DNA of 64,000 nt from Saccharomycopsis fibuligera x Saccharomycopsis cf. fibuligera (GCA_001936135.1 CP012821.1:682001-746000); one strand, 5' to 3'. Shown: positions 21,951 to 35,482, counted from the stretch's first letter. Numbers and translations: made by a program. Notes: a model not told the origin generated them from the sequence alone.

Positions 21951-24900
21951 TTTGCTTGTAAATCAAAAGATGTCCAGCCACAAGGATAACACTAAATAGG
22001 TCCTACCAATAGTACTGACAAAATGGAATATAGACTGTTGTTGGTATTGCTCTTCAAGTTCGGAGTGTTAAAGAGCAGATTAGTTTCTCGCTTTACTTAT
22101 TTTCCCAGAAAGTTGCCACCCCCAGACTGTGTGGGTCATCTCATCATGGTCATGTGATTGTATATTTCCGATCTCGCAATTTGGTGACTGAGAAGTTCCA
22201 TTTCTGCGGTACTTATCAACTAACAAAGCATACTTTCTATATGTCAGTATATTTGCTGAATTGCCACACTTTTTGCTTTGATTTTCCACCGCAATGAAGG
22301 GATTTTCAGATCTGTAAGAATACTTCAGTAAACCTGGAATTCTTCATTGCTGGTATATCTATAATTGGTTTTATGTTTCCATAAAAGAAATATAACGCGT
22401 TGACGTTAATGGTGAAAGTGACTCACTTGCATCCATGTGCTTACTTTCCGAAGCACAGATGTTACTTCCTGATGAAGATTGATCAGTACTCTGTTAAAGT
22501 TAGCAGCAGTCAATACATTTCTGTGATGTAGTGTGAGCTTATTTAATCGAACGTGTTTTTGCTATTAGCCGTTTGAAGGATGGCGTCAGTCTCTTCTCTA
22601 GAGAGTTTCGCACAAAATCATAATATTCATAGTATTCTTTTTTGCGAATATTCAAATATGAATATTGGATTATATCTATGCAACGATGATGACGCAAAAC
22701 TTTATTAGTCACTTTATAAACTGTTGCCTCATAATAGAAATTCCAAAAGGAAATATATAAAATTAAAAGAAAAAACTGTGGAAAAGAGATTATGTGTACA
22801 AAAAAACGTTATCACCGTTTGGTGATCAGAAAAAGAAAAGGGCAATGTAACGGTTGGACTCAGTAGCGAGAAATGTAAACAAACAAACAGATAATCGAAA
22901 AGAGAATCAGTAAAAAAGAAAAGAGATTTATTGTTTAATCCCTGTTTTAAAGTTTAAAAACGGCCTGCGGCATGAAAAATTTAGATCAACAGTGTGGGTT
23001 TATATGATTTTTTTTTTTCTCCATTGAGAAATATCAAGTGTACAAACACATTTTGGGTGATTTTTTGATCGATTTGTATATTGCGGATAGCCAATGGTTC
23101 TGTATTGTTCAAAGGCTTTCACTGTTTATTGGTGTTTTTGCAGAATCTCAGATTACTGCACACTTACAGGCGACGATCCCTTGAGAGTTGCCGGCGTGCT
23201 TAATTTTATACAGATTCTATTTTCTCGTTTTCTTTTCAATCTGTTTACGAACAAAGCACAATTATTTTGAAAGATTGGCAGACATATACATACGTATGGC
23301 AATTATTGGTGAAAATTAAGCCTTAAGAAAAAATATTTTTAAATTATATATGTCCTTTACTAATTAAGAAGTGGGTATATGTGCAATCATGGTAAACTAC
23401 GGTCCCATTTCTAGGATCACTTATATAGACAGTTTGAAAAAGTAGAATACTATTGGTGTATGCTATAATTTGTTTGCTGTACTAATTTGCACACCGTGAG
23501 TAATTTTTCGGTTCATTAACACTTAATTAGACTTTTTGTACAGCAGAAAAGATTGTAAGGTGAACTATAGCTCTTTGTATCAAAGTTTATAACGACCGGG
23601 ACTATGCCGTTCCAAAATGTACACGGAAAAAGCTGTTCTGAAAGCAAACATAAAGATTTGCAAATGGAAAAGGGCAAAAACAAAATAAAACAAAAAGAAA
23701 AAAAAAAAAAAAAATTAAAAGTGAATGACGGTTGATGATCACAGAATAGAAAAGGAACTTTAAAGAGTGTGGAGATATTGCAGTGAAAATTATGAAAATT
23801 TCAAGAAAAAAGTAAATAAAGAAAAAAAATAGCCTTTAACGCTTTAAGATGGAATGGTTTAAAAGTACGGTACAAATATAGCCAGCCAATTAGCAATAAG
23901 AACTCGAACTGTAAACGTATCAGAGTTCCCGCAGACACACGCATGCGTATATAGAAAATATGCATACAATAGAAATTACAACATCGTTTTGAAAATCACC
24001 CCCAAGGCTTGAATATCAATAACGGTTAGGGCCAACCAAAAAAAAAATACTAAAAACAAATAGGAAAGCGCACCACCATTGCCTAGAGGGCACAATCCAC
24101 AAGCATAAAGCGATCTATTATTTGCGCTTATTGGAACTAGTCATGCTCAAAAAAGGCTGAGAATTTTCGGCAATCTTTTGGAAAAATGCCATTGCTGACA
24201 GATGGCCGGCGAGTCGAAAAGGTGCAGACCAATTTACATAATTAGCTAAGAAAAGTTCAAAAAGAATCAAAAGTGTATGGCAGCATTATCATGATCATCA
24301 GTACAGAAGAAGCTTACCGATCGGTAAAGTTCAGTACAACTCAAATAAAGCGGTAGTAGGACCCAGAAACGTTATTTTGTGAGGCCTGTCGTTATGGTAA
24401 AGAAGACAATCAACGTTAATCGAAAAGAGTGTACATAGAATACACTGTAGGTTTTTCCTACATTTACGAAAATCATTGGTACGTTTTGGGGACGAATGTC
24501 ACTGAAAGGAGTGAAGGCAAAAAGATTTGCAGCTGTCTACTATGCAAACACTGTATGAGGGTGCTTATGCACAACTGAGAAAATTTGTTGATCTGCGGTG
24601 TCCATTCACACAATGCTATTGTGCTGGTCAAAGCTATGGATATATGGAACAACACAGCGTTGCCGTCTGTTGTCAGACGTCCACACAGAACAGTGTACTC
24701 GATTCACTGTTGGGGGCACAGCAAAAGATCTTCACAGAACGGAGAAATATGTATTTACATTGTCATTTTGAATGTATAGCAGGCTGAACGGTCCTCTGGG
24801 CTTTGCCAGCGAAAGAGTGCCACAAGGTCAATGCAACATGAATTACCGCAACGCGGAAGACGAAAGAGGGTCTGAAATGGGGATTCTCAGCTCTCAGCTC

Positions 24901-26497
24901 TAACCTATACCACGGACTGTTATGCGCTGTGTTTACTGTCCAGCTAGCCTAACCAGCTCACATAAGGGACGGAAAAACTTAATGAAGATCTAGCAGAAGG
25001 ATGGAGCCTGATTGAATGTCCAGCATGCTCCAACATGCGCCACTTTCCCACCCAAAAGGGTAGCACTTGTGCGCTTGTGCGCTTGGCAGCCATTAAACTG
25101 TGCGAAGCTGATTTATCTGTTGATGATAAATATCTTTATTTTTATTATTTTTTTTTTTTTGTTTACCTTCACTTCAACATAAACATTGGACAAAACATGA
25201 TTCTGCAGTGCTGGACATAAACGCGAGACGCATGCCGTACTACATGCGCAGGCCGCCTGCTGCCTGCTGCCTGTGTTTCTCTCCTAACAACAGCCGCATA
25301 ATGCAGAAGACTGAGCCGGAAAACGCTTTTTCTGTCCACGCCTTGAGCAAAAATGCTGCTAAAATAAAGACTCAATGCTTTCGGGAGACAGGAGTCGCAA
25401 ACGCACAGGCCAAAGAAGCACGCCGCGATCAGCACCAGCACCGGCACCAGCTTAATTTTGAAAGACACACAGAGGGCATATTGCCCGATTGGAGCAGGCG
25501 CCTGCAAACTAGGAGACAAAAACAATCGGCGCGGCAATGAGGACAGAGAGATAGCACGGGCGTTGATTAGGCACGAGTGTCGAAAAGCAACTGGGAAAGT
25601 AAACAAACAACAGACAGAATAAATTGAAGCGCAGTCTCATAGTCGCAGTGCCAGCTCTGCCTTATTTTGTGCACCACTTGGAGCCCAGATCTTGCTGCTG
25701 GTGGATAAAACTCTATCTTGCCTCTAATCAGTCAGCGGTCTTCGCCGTTGGCGATGTCAGAGATATGCGCTCTTGGCCATCCACTGGGCCGTATCACGTG
25801 CACGCGCCACACGGAGCTCTAGCGAGCTCACATCTCTTTTTGCTTCGCAGCGGTTCGTGCTTGGAGATAAAAGCAGTGGTGCATGATGTTCAACCACCGC
25901 GGCGAGCCGCAGGCCGCACCTATGGTATATAATGTCCAGGTGTGCATTCGCACGCGGCCGATGTCTCTGTGCGGGCAGGTAGGAGAAAATGGTGGTTCTG
26001 CTATCACCATCAGCACCAGCACCAGCACCGGCACCAGCACCAGCCGAACCGCAGGCTGCTGGAGAACGCAGAGCGGATCCTCCAGACGAATTGGCCCGAC
26101 GGGGGAGGCCCCTTTTTGCTTTTGTATCGTTGCCGCCTCTGGCCTGCCGCTTTGGGCAGGGTATGCTGCAATGGCTGCGCGGGGCTGCCCTCTGCTGCGC
26201 GGGGCTGTCTCTACGTTAGAAAATCCCTTTCCCAAACCGTATTGGCGCATGAGATGGTACTTTTCCTCCAAGACAAAGATGCTACACACGGTGCAGCACC
26301 TGGCATACTAACAGCGCTGTCGCCCCCCAAATGCAGGCGGTTGGTGCCAATTGGTCCTAAGGAGTCCATATTTGTGAGGCAGGTGGACGTCGCTAGGTGC
26401 TTGAGAGCGCAGGCGAACGCCGCCTACCGCCGACTGCAGCTGCCTAACGCAGACTAACGCAGTAACAGTAATGCAGCCACATGCTTCAGTGCACAAT

Positions 26498-26524
26498 GGA
26501 CAAAAAGGACAAAAAGGACAAAAA
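26498..26524. repeat. three tandem copies of GGACAAAAA
   Basis: Three perfect 9-bp copies, with a partial fourth (GGA) following, in the GC-rich leader region of the cyclin gene. Confidence 0.9.
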
Positions 26525-26745
26525 GGATCAGGCAAAATCTTAAGATAGCCGCTACAATCGCCCCTATTCTTGATTCTCTTTTGTGCCTCAGCATTGATGG
26601 ACTTTAATGGCTGCGCATTTTTGCGACAGCGCTGCCGCCGTCTGCGATAACCGTCAATCGAAGTGTCTCACCCTGATTCTCTGTTTTCTGAAACCATTCT
26701 GCTGCCGCCAGCCCTAGCGTTGGCTCTCCCCCTCTGTTCGGCTGT

Positions 26746-26772
26746 GGTGTGGTTTGGCTTGGTGTGGTTTGG
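26746..26772. repeat. 15-bp unit GGTGTGGTTTGGCTT, 1.8 copies
   Basis: A full 15-bp copy followed by 12 bp of a second copy. A similar GTGTGGT-rich motif on the opposite strand lies upstream of BET4 (61671-61696). Confidence 0.85.
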
Positions 26773-27120
26773 TTATATATACTAAAGCTGCTGCCATCGC
26801 CTGCTTCATTTTGCTCCCTGGTGCTAGTGGTTTGACAGTCCGACGTTTGCGTATATTTGCTGTTTTCCCTTCCCGCTGTACTAGCGCTTGCTGTCTCCTC
26901 CTTATAGCATATCCACTGTATTATACTGTGCTTTTGCACTCGGTACTCTCCAGCTTCAAATACATTGCCGGCGTTCTCCCAGTTGGCACGCCTACCAGTA
27001 CCAGACTGGCACCATCGTTTTTCAGAGTAGGATTCTTCTTTTTTGCAGGAACCCAGAGCCAAAACCTAAGTCCACAAACTCAAATCTCAAGCAGCACGGC
27101 TCGCGCCCCACACCGCCATC

Positions 27121-28758
27121 ATGTCTCCGATCCAAATAACCGCCAAACCAAAACTCTATCCGCACCAGCTCATGGACACTGAGTTGCAGTCTCATAAGCA
27201 AGTCGTCAACGAATACCAGGATGAGTTGTCCGCAGCCATGTTTGAGAGCGCCGCCTCCACGTTGCCAGACGTTGCTCTCATCAACCAGCAGCCGGAACTC
27301 AAACTCACCCTCAGAGGCCCGTTGCTTGACTTCTTGTTCAAGGTGGCAAAGCGAACCAAAGTGACACAGGGCATCTTCTACAAAGCAGCAAGGCTCATGG
27401 ACAGATACTGTTCCAAAAGAATCGTGTTGAGAGACCAGGCCCAGTTGGTTGCCGGAACCTGTCTCTGGTTGGCCGCCAAAACCTCTGGCGGCTGCAATCA
27501 TATCATCAGCTCCTCCAGCATTCCAAGCGGAGGCAGATTCATGGGCCCAACCATCAGATCGAGAATCCCAAGGTTGAGCGAGCTTGTCCAGCTCTGTGGT
27601 CCCTCTTGTGGCTACGACGAAGGCATGTTTATACAAATGGAAAGACACATCTTGGAAACCTTGAACTGGGATGTATGCGACTCTTCGATCTACAACTGGT
27701 GTTTCAGCCTTCATGACTACCAGTGTTTGAACGACACCCAGGACTACCAGCTTACTATCGACGATAGAAAAGTAACCGCTATTAAGAACTTTTTGATTGA
27801 AAACAGCATCTACTCGTTGGACTTAATAGCCATCCATCCAAGCGAGTTGGCGTTGATTATCAAGAAGATCCTCGTGACTCTAATTTTGAATGACGAAAAA
27901 TATTTCAACATAAAGCTTGAAAACTTAACAAAAATATTGGCCAGAAATAGTATCGAGAACTATGGCCCAGAGACCCAGAATGATGGCGAGTCTCAAAATA
28001 GATTGCTAAGCCATTTCAAGGACTTCAACATGAACTTGGCTAATAGATTACTCTTGTCCGTTGCCAACGTTACTCCAACCGTGTTGAACTCTTACACGTC
28101 TACAGAGTTCAAAGAAGTCAACGAAGTCATTCTCAAAGTCCACAAAGTCGCCATCTCCCATATCATGGCCCTACACGAGGAAAATAAAGCCAAAGCTCAA
28201 CAGCAACAACAGCAGCAGCAGCAAATTGCTGCTCAACAGCAGTACCAGCAACAGCAGCATCACCAACAGCAAAAACAGTCAAACTCTCCTCAACAATTTT
28301 GCCAACCAACTCCTGTCTCAACTCCAATCCGCAACAGCTATGCTCAAAATACCAGTCCATCTTCTGAGTCTGACTACTCCGATGCAGACTCTGTAATGTC
28401 TGGTGAACTCGCTGCCTCTTCTGCTTCCTCTGTATCTTCTTTCTCGTCTCCAATGAATTCTCCAGGCATGGTAGATATGAAGCACTATCCTAATGGTGCC
28501 GTATATGGCAACACCAGTGGGTCTTCAAGATCAGGAAGCTTTGTGATTCCTAATCCAAACCAAAAATTCATCCCATATTCAAATCCAAGCGCTGCTCACA
28601 ACCGCAGCACCAGTAGTATTAATGTGAGCTCAAGAAAAGGTGCCAGCTTCAGCGGGAAAGCATCCGCAAAGTATGTTATTCCTGGCGGAGTTGGCAGCAG
28701 CGCCAATTCGTTGAAGCGTGTTGCCTCTTCTCAAATGAACGCCTACGAATACATATAG
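27121..28758 (+). CDS. G1 cyclin (CLN family, CCN1/HGC1 type)
   Basis: 545 residues. The cyclin box spans about residues 55-190: LTLRGPLLDFLFKVAKRTKV, LMDRYCSKRIVL, GTCLWLAAK and LSELVQLCG, then MFIQMERHILETLNWDV. These are hallmarks of fungal G1 cyclins that activate Cdc28/Cdk1 at Start. The C-terminal third is low complexity: polyGln near residues 360-385, then Ser/Pro/Asn-rich (a PEST-like degron region). The combination with PTIRSRIPRL and a long Gln/Ser tail fits Ccn1 or the hypha-specific Hgc1 of Candida better than Cln3, but I cannot decide between them. The gene has no CTG codon in 545, striking given about 45 Leu. Early codons are GC-rich like the upstream island. The upstream and downstream spacers are 5.2 and 6.9 kb. 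Confidence 0.9.
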   Translation: MSPIQITAKPKLYPHQLMDTELQSHKQVVNEYQDELSAAMFESAASTLPDVALINQQPELKLTLRGPLLDFLFKVAKRTKVTQGIFYKAARLMDRYCSKRIVLRDQAQLVAGTCLWLAAKTSGGCNHIISSSSIPSGGRFMGPTIRSRIPRLSELVQLCGPSCGYDEGMFIQMERHILETLNWDVCDSSIYNWCFSLHDYQCLNDTQDYQLTIDDRKVTAIKNFLIENSIYSLDLIAIHPSELALIIKKILVTLILNDEKYFNIKLENLTKILARNSIENYGPETQNDGESQNRLLSHFKDFNMNLANRLLLSVANVTPTVLNSYTSTEFKEVNEVILKVHKVAISHIMALHEENKAKAQQQQQQQQQIAAQQQYQQQQHHQQQKQSNSPQQFCQPTPVSTPIRNSYAQNTSPSSESDYSDADSVMSGELAASSASSVSSFSSPMNSPGMVDMKHYPNGAVYGNTSGSSRSGSFVIPNPNQKFIPYSNPSAAHNRSTSSINVSSRKGASFSGKASAKYVIPGGVGSSANSLKRVASSQMNAYEYI

Positions 28759-29439
28759 TAATACTCTCACTAATTACTATAGTTGTTCTCGTTCATAGCT
28801 TTGAACCTCATTTGTATCAGTTTCAAATTCATAGACTCAAAACTCATTCTTTTAAGCATTCAGTTTAAAATTTTTAATTTTCTTATTCTTTTTTCTTCAC
28901 TATCTGCTTTGTTTGTTCGTTTGCTCATGTGGAAGCGAGACTTTTCGCAGTGCAATTCGGTCTTGCTGAAAAGGCCTGGTTAAGTTACCGTTATTGACTA
29001 GCGGAGAATAATAGACTTACAGGGTTTCTTGCTCTTCATGGTTTGTTTTATAGATTTTCATTTTGTTTACCTTTCAGTATTTGCTTATTGTTATTATGCT
29101 TTTGTTTGCCTCTTGTTTTGTCCGCATTTCCAGTTATATTTCTACTCTACTTTTTATGCTTTTTGCTTTAACGCATAATTTCAGTTCATCATTTACCCAT
29201 TGTTACTAAATCACTGTGTCCAGTTTTTTTCAATAATCATTATTCTGTCAAGTGCTTTAAAAAGCACATGTTACTCTTTTTACATATATGTAAAAAAAAA
29301 AAAAAGAAAAAAAGAAAATATTTAATAAAGAAGTTGCCCCTTGCTTAAACTTTATCCTCCGGATATACTATTGTAGTTGTCAAGTTTAGTCATATATCAT
29401 AGGACCAGTGGCAAGTCTTGCTCCCTGAGACCTGAAACC

Positions 29440-29467
29440 AAGTGACTTGTCATAAGTGACTTGTCAT
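29440..29467. repeat. 14-bp tandem duplication
   Basis: AAGTGACTTGTCAT twice, perfect and abutting. Confidence 0.95.
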
Positions 29468-29953
29468 TTGAGGAAAGAAGCTACCAACTTAAGAGTTACA
29501 TTCTATTGCGCTTGATGGAAAGCAAACACGGCGGTGTTGCTTTTTAGTGCTCATACACAAAGGAAAATTAATTAAAATAGACGAAACACTCTGCGTGTTA
29601 ATTTTTCAGTCTGTTATACGCTAAAGTAGACGTAAGTTTTGTAAATTATGTATACGCGCCCGCTCAAACAGTTCATCCGTATATTATTGTTCTGCAGTAC
29701 GCCAACCTTCACTTTGAAAAACACGTGCGTGTAAGCAACAAAACTAACTCTCTTGAAAAGCTAAAGAAGGCGTCTGCTCAGGCATTGAGTATATTGAGCT
29801 GTGAAGAAAGCTTTTACTTGAAAGTGCTCTGTGCCATAAATCCTACGTTATCCCTAGTTTTGTGTGCTTGGGCCGGCTAAATGATAATCTCTAGTTTTTC
29901 CTTGCCTTTTACGGACAAGTGTAGTTTGGCTGCAAAAAGAAATATTTTCTCAC

Positions 29954-29987
29954 GTTGGTATGCGCCTATTGTTGGTATGCGCATATT
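29954..29987. repeat. 17-bp tandem duplication with one mismatch
   Basis: GTTGGTATGCGCCTATT followed directly by the same unit with C to A at position 13. Confidence 0.95.
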
Positions 29988-30802
29988 GTGACGCACTCTA
30001 CGCTTTTTCTCTTTTTTTTTAGTTTTTATTTGCACTTACACGTTGGGAAATCTGCGTTAACGTAGATCTATGGAATACGTCAACATGCATACATGCAGAT
30101 TTCTTCCTGATTAAGAGAAACCCTCATTGCACACGCACACGCTGGTCAAAAGTACACGTGAAAGCCCGTCAACTGTGCACCAGAATCCAATCGGATGGTT
30201 TCTTGAGGGTGAGGTTTAATTGGGCTAAAGGTAGTCTGCGGTCGGTAGCTCGGTAGCTCAAAAGAGTTTTCTGTAGAAACTTAAGCTTAAGCTTACTATG
30301 GCGAGTCTTCAAACTATAGAAGACAGGCAGATACGACAAACATTTGGAAAAGAAATTTAAAGGCTACATTCTGTCTTTGGTTTGGCCTTAATAAAGTGAA
30401 TGTATAAGCATTCGCTTAACTCACCTTATTCTTATGCTATTGTTTCACACCCTTGAAGGATTTCCATTGAAACTTCTCCTTTAGGAAACCTGGATCATTA
30501 TGTTGTTCCTTGAAAGAGCGCCGCTGTAGCTTCCCCTCTTAGAGAATATTGATTATTAGTTCACTAACACTCCTCAGAACAGACTATTTAGCCAGAAGTG
30601 ATCTCTAACATTTGCGCTTCGTTCAACTATTTGTTTGTTTTTTCTTTTGTTGACCACATGAATATGTGTGTTACACAAGAACTTGAATCTTCAAGTAAAC
30701 TTGTCCTTAATGAACTAGCAAAAAAATTCGAGTCCGCTAGTTACTAATGGTATAGCATTTGCAGGTTCATTTGCACCGGTAAGACTCTTTATAGCTTTTA
30801 TC

Positions 30803-30804
<2 letters not shown>

Positions 30805-30837
<33 letters not shown>
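30805..30837. repeat. 33-nt poly(T) tract
   Basis: Uninterrupted T33 on the plus strand, same orientation as the T43 tract at 11236. Confidence 0.95.
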
Positions 30838-30839
<2 letters not shown>

Positions 30840-31352
30840 CAACTGGTGTGACTCCTCTTTTCACTCAATGTGCCTTATGATGTTTCAATGTACATGTTCG
30901 TTAGTTCACGTATGCGCTAACTGGTATCGTTAGTATAATTGTTTAGAGCTTCTACTCCTCAGCAGGTCGTGTACAGCGTTGTCTATGCAAAAACAAAATC
31001 AAAGGCAACCATTTTCAGATTCATTGTGACACTAAACGTATGATTAAGTTTCACAAGCTCCATCTGGGGTACTAGAATTCTATGCAATTTTACAAAAAAA
31101 TGCTTCTTCAGACGGCTCCAAAGTGGAGATTTAATGCTTTCAAGTACATGTGCCTTACACCGGGAAATACCAAAGCAATGTGTGTTGCATTGAACTCTAA
31201 GACTTCGCCACCCTCTTACCTTGCTAAATTATTAGGAATCTGCGTATACATTATTTTTTCCAAATTCGTTTCATATGAGCACTTGTCATAACTTAAATTT
31301 ACATATATTGGCTTCATATTAGGAGCACTATGCAGTGTGTAGTGCCACTCAC

Positions 31353-31376
31353 CATATTTGGTCTCATATTTGGTCT
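31353..31376. repeat. 12-bp tandem duplication
   Basis: CATATTTGGTCT twice, perfect and abutting. Confidence 0.95.
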
Positions 31377-34300
31377 CAAAATGTTACTGCGGATGTTACG
31401 TTTGTTGCATGCATACGACAATATACGTTCTGGCACGTAACTTCTTTTGAACCAACCGCGTGGAAAATAATAACTATGGCAGCACTTTTTGAAAGGAGGA
31501 AGTTGCCTTTAGATTGTTGAATAAAAAGAAAAGAACACAAAAAAGATAGAATACCCAAACACAATCTTACAATTTTTAGAGCTCTTTCTTACGATGGCCT
31601 TTACTCACTGCCATGAAGAGTCCCAAACTGAAAAAGTTGTTTTGCACAACGTTAAAAAGAATTTGGCAACTCTAAGTCACTGTAATAAATTTGATAATTC
31701 AGTTCCCGAAAAATGGAGAATCTAAAACAAATTAAAAAGTTCATCACAAAGCTGATCTAGCGCTAATAGATAACTTTGGCGGAATAGTTGTCCCATAGAT
31801 CCTTAATATTAGCTTATGGCAATATATTCAGTACTCCCCGATGCAGTACTGCTACAGCGTTACTAAATCACGGACGCATAGTCTGCAAAAAAGAAATAGC
31901 ATGCATGGTTGAGCCTTAGAATGCAAACCAGAACGATGGTGTACATGGCCAAACTAAAGCACAGCAAATCCTTCTTACTTAGGCAATCCAAAGTCAGCAT
32001 TTACTTACTCTCCAAAACCCCTTCAAGCTAAATACTTCTCAAATTGTAGACTGTTCTTGGTAATTTTTTGCTTCGCTGTTAAGCAATCGCGTCTAGATAG
32101 GTATTTTTCTATCCAAAGCTAGCTTACCTACCACTTCCAATTCTACCAGAAAAGCTCAGAGGTTACCTTTATGTTCTACTTTGAGTTACACTGCCTTCTG
32201 TTTGTGGTTTCAAAACTTAAAAACAAAAAAAAAAGAGAAAGAGGAAAGAGGCAAGAAGAAAATACAAAATAATCATTCGAAGAAAACCAAAAGCTTTTTG
32301 GGGGAGAGGGGTTGCTCAAAATGCATTTTTACGTATTCTCTCTTATATAAATCAACCGTTTTCGCATGGTTAAAATGCCTAACGCTAAAAGCACAAGGCA
32401 AGCGTTGGTATTTGATTCACTCAACGACTTGAACAGTAACTAAGTTTGTTTTGATGTTAACAAACGCATATACAAAGGCGGTACATGATATGAAAGGATT
32501 CACTCATATCGACAAAAAAGGTTTAGGGTTTGGAGAGTAGTCGTAGAGTTAATAAACTAACTAAATTTTTCAAAACTTCTGTCTCATTGGCAACATTAAA
32601 TTTTCTCAAGTGTTCCTTTCTGAAGAATGGTTAGAAAGAATTCACAGAGCAGTACCAGTCCCAACATTGAAAAGTTCGCCATCAGATTCTTAAGTAAGGA
32701 CAACGAAACAATATGGCTAATGGGCGGCCCACATAATAATATAGTACCGTTATTAACTAGTAAGCTTTTCGGTTAATTATATTCGCCGCTCTGCCGGGTT
32801 TTCCTTTCAGTTTTTGCTTTTGCCTTTTACCATTTTTTATATAATAAAGTCTGAGAGCAGTGATGGGCTCTGCCTAACGGGATATTCTACGTATTGAGTA
32901 TGGGGCACACAAAGGCTGGGGCTATATACTGGTCCAGAAATACATGCTTCTAATATGTCCACAATGCAAGCTTAAAAGTATATTCTGTGTAATTGTAGCA
33001 TACAGTTTCCGGGCTTCTGTAGGTTGTGTACATTATATACAATTCTCAAGCATTCTGCGCTTGGTGTTGGCATCTTACGCCTGCAAACGTAGTCTTTTTC
33101 GATGTACATTCTGAACATACATAATAACCCGAACAACACCTGTAAGTTACTAAAGACTCTAACTAGATGAATTATCAAAGCCACCAAAGTAAGACGACGA
33201 AGCTCAGCTTGGAAGTATTGTACGCGGTTGACCGCCATGGTTTGTGCTGGTTGTTCTTGTATTGGATGTATTGGTGGTATATCATGCATTGGTAAAATTG
33301 CCGGATAAGGCTAAGTTGGTTCGCTTAATACCAGTTGCAGGTTTGGCAGCAAACGTGGTTACACTTTTCACAACTTGACATGTTCTGGTCATTGACTGTG
33401 TTACAGTGGCAGCACCTCCAGTAGTATTCTTCCTCATTCATAATGCAACAAGAGTTACTGTTCGAAAGCGAATGTTCCAATAGTGTTTTAACTTGAGAAA
33501 TTGGGAAAAAGCGTTTATTCTCTTTGTGAAAGTTTACTATGTTGCAACACCTAGTTGTCTGAAAACTTTACCTGGCGGCAGTTGGAGTGAATAGATAATA
33601 GGTGTATGGCTTGTATGTGTTCTTCAGCAAAAGCGTGAACTAAAGGCGTAGCATATGAATAAAACGGCAGCCAGCAGGAGCTGCAATGTTAGCTAAGTAG
33701 GTTATAAATCTAGAAGCATTAATGGCAAACAAGCAGACAAGAAAGCAAGCTGCCGAATTGCACAACATGATGGGAGCGAGGTAGTATTCGATGCGAATTT
33801 TCCCTCTCTGCTCATCGTAGCTCAGTAAATGTGTTAGCTGGGCTTTCCAGTTTGAGACCACAAACGACCTATTACGTCCTTTGGAACTGTCTTTGCATTA
33901 ATCCTGTATATATTCCAGCGTACTGCTTTGAGCTGCCTAAATTAATACCCCGGCAGCAAAGAAGTTATAAGTTACGAGTGCCACGGCGCAAATGCACCTA
34001 CCAAAAATCTGTGACCCGCATTACTCTGCAGCCCGCTTGTTGATGATGCAGCAGAAGACATCATATATGGTGGCACCTTTATACTGCTTCACACCTGTTG
34101 CAAGCCATAGTGAGTCTTTGCTATACCTGGTCTATTACTTCGAAAGACCGGTTTGCATAAGCGACAGGTGTTGGCCAAACTTAAACAAAAGATGCCCCCG
34201 CTACGCTGGAAAATAAAGATTGTCTTACGCAGCAGGAACGGTGATTTACAGGCCGTTTAACTCAAAAAAAGAGGGCAATCAACAGAAAAGATAGCTTTCT

Positions 34301-35033
34301 ATAGTTGAGGAGTATCTTGTATTCCTACGGAACAGAAAAATAGAGAAAAAGAGAGAGAAAAAAATTTAAATTTTGAGTGTGAAGTGATTTTTTCAACAAC
34401 AGAAGTATATGCCCAAAGTGTCCATTGCGCTGTTCACTGTAGTGAAGGTCTTGTGGCTGCCAAGATTAACTTTAACCCAAATTCTAGGCACTGCTATTCT
34501 AAGGATATCGCAAAACCCATGACTGGATGTCATATTCTGCAGAATTGAAGTGACTGCAGCGTGCTTATAGATCCATAGCTTTGTCACGCTCCTTCGGATC
34601 CATGTTTCTCTGCTATGAACTCTATAGTGAAATTCACCCCTCCACACGATTTATTTGAAAACAATCACTAACCTTAAACCGCAGTACTGGTTCAGGCCCA
34701 CGTAGCAGCGCCGCTAAGATAAGCGAAACAAACAAAGTACATTTCCGCGAATTTCAAATACCACCAGTGGTTGTTCCTCATCGCGCGAAAACTTGCAACA
34801 ATAGTATATCAAGATACAGAGGATAGCTGGAAACTCGCAAGCAGGCAACCTCAGCGTTTAAAAGACAGCAAAATACACCACAGAAGCAGTAGATGCAGCA
34901 GCCGCTCTTAGTTGGCAAATAGCCTTCTTTTTAGGTGAAGTACTTGGCATTATCATGTATGGTTCTTTTTTCTTGAGCAGCTATATCCACTGCTCTGTTT
35001 CTGTATCCAGCCTTTGTAACCTCTTTGGCATTT

Positions 35034-35059
35034 TGTCCCACGGCCATGTCCCACGGCCA
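35034..35059. repeat. 13-bp tandem duplication
   Basis: TGTCCCACGGCCA twice, perfect, followed by a further TGTC. Confidence 0.95.
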
Positions 35060-35482
35060 TGTCACAGCGCAGTGGAGTGTGGCACAACAGCTTCTGCGAA
35101 GATTATATATGCTTCAACCTAACCACAGGTACACGCAGCGGCGTCCTACAACAGCTGCAGAGTGACGCGGGACACTAGGGGAAGCTCGTACATTTCCTTT
35201 TTGGTGGCTTTTGCCGTGGCACGCAGGAGTAAACAAGAATTTTAGCTGTCGGCTCACTCACAGTGTTGAGAAGAGTTTAGAAGGGCGAAAAATTTAGTGT
35301 CATAACATTGTACACCATCCTACAGTTGCCTACTTTGTAAAGACAACGAACCAACGCAAGGTCTGCATACAATTCAATGTGGTGTTCTTTTTGAAAAAAT
35401 TAGTGGGTTTTGTCGCGAATTGGGAAGTTCAATTATTTCACACAGCTTATTTGGGCAGGGAAGAAAAGAAAGCTTGTACGCG

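Larger units (their letters stand above)
21951..27120. other. 5.2-kb divergent intergenic region upstream of the G1 cyclin
   Basis: 22.0-25.0 kb is AT-rich with A runs (for example 23697-23714) and no gene. From about 25.2 kb to the cyclin the DNA becomes GC-rich and shows overlapping 100-150-codon frames on both strands, which is expected by chance at this composition; none resembles a protein. It also holds short tandem repeats at 25066-25085, 26498-26524 and 26746-26772, ACGCG cores at 24851, 25221 and 25802, a CACGTG near 25795, and a TACTAAC...CAG pair at 26306-26336. It probably includes a long regulated promoter and possibly a long leader. Confidence 0.55.

Noticed and set aside
25169-27182. 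Overlapping frames of 75-153 codons on both strands before the cyclin
   Set aside because: Expected from the GC-rich composition; frames overlap one another on both strands and have no recognisable domains.
27022-27714. 230-codon antisense frame across the cyclin start
   Set aside because: Arises from GC-rich third positions of the cyclin codons; it mirrors the sense gene and has no independent motif.
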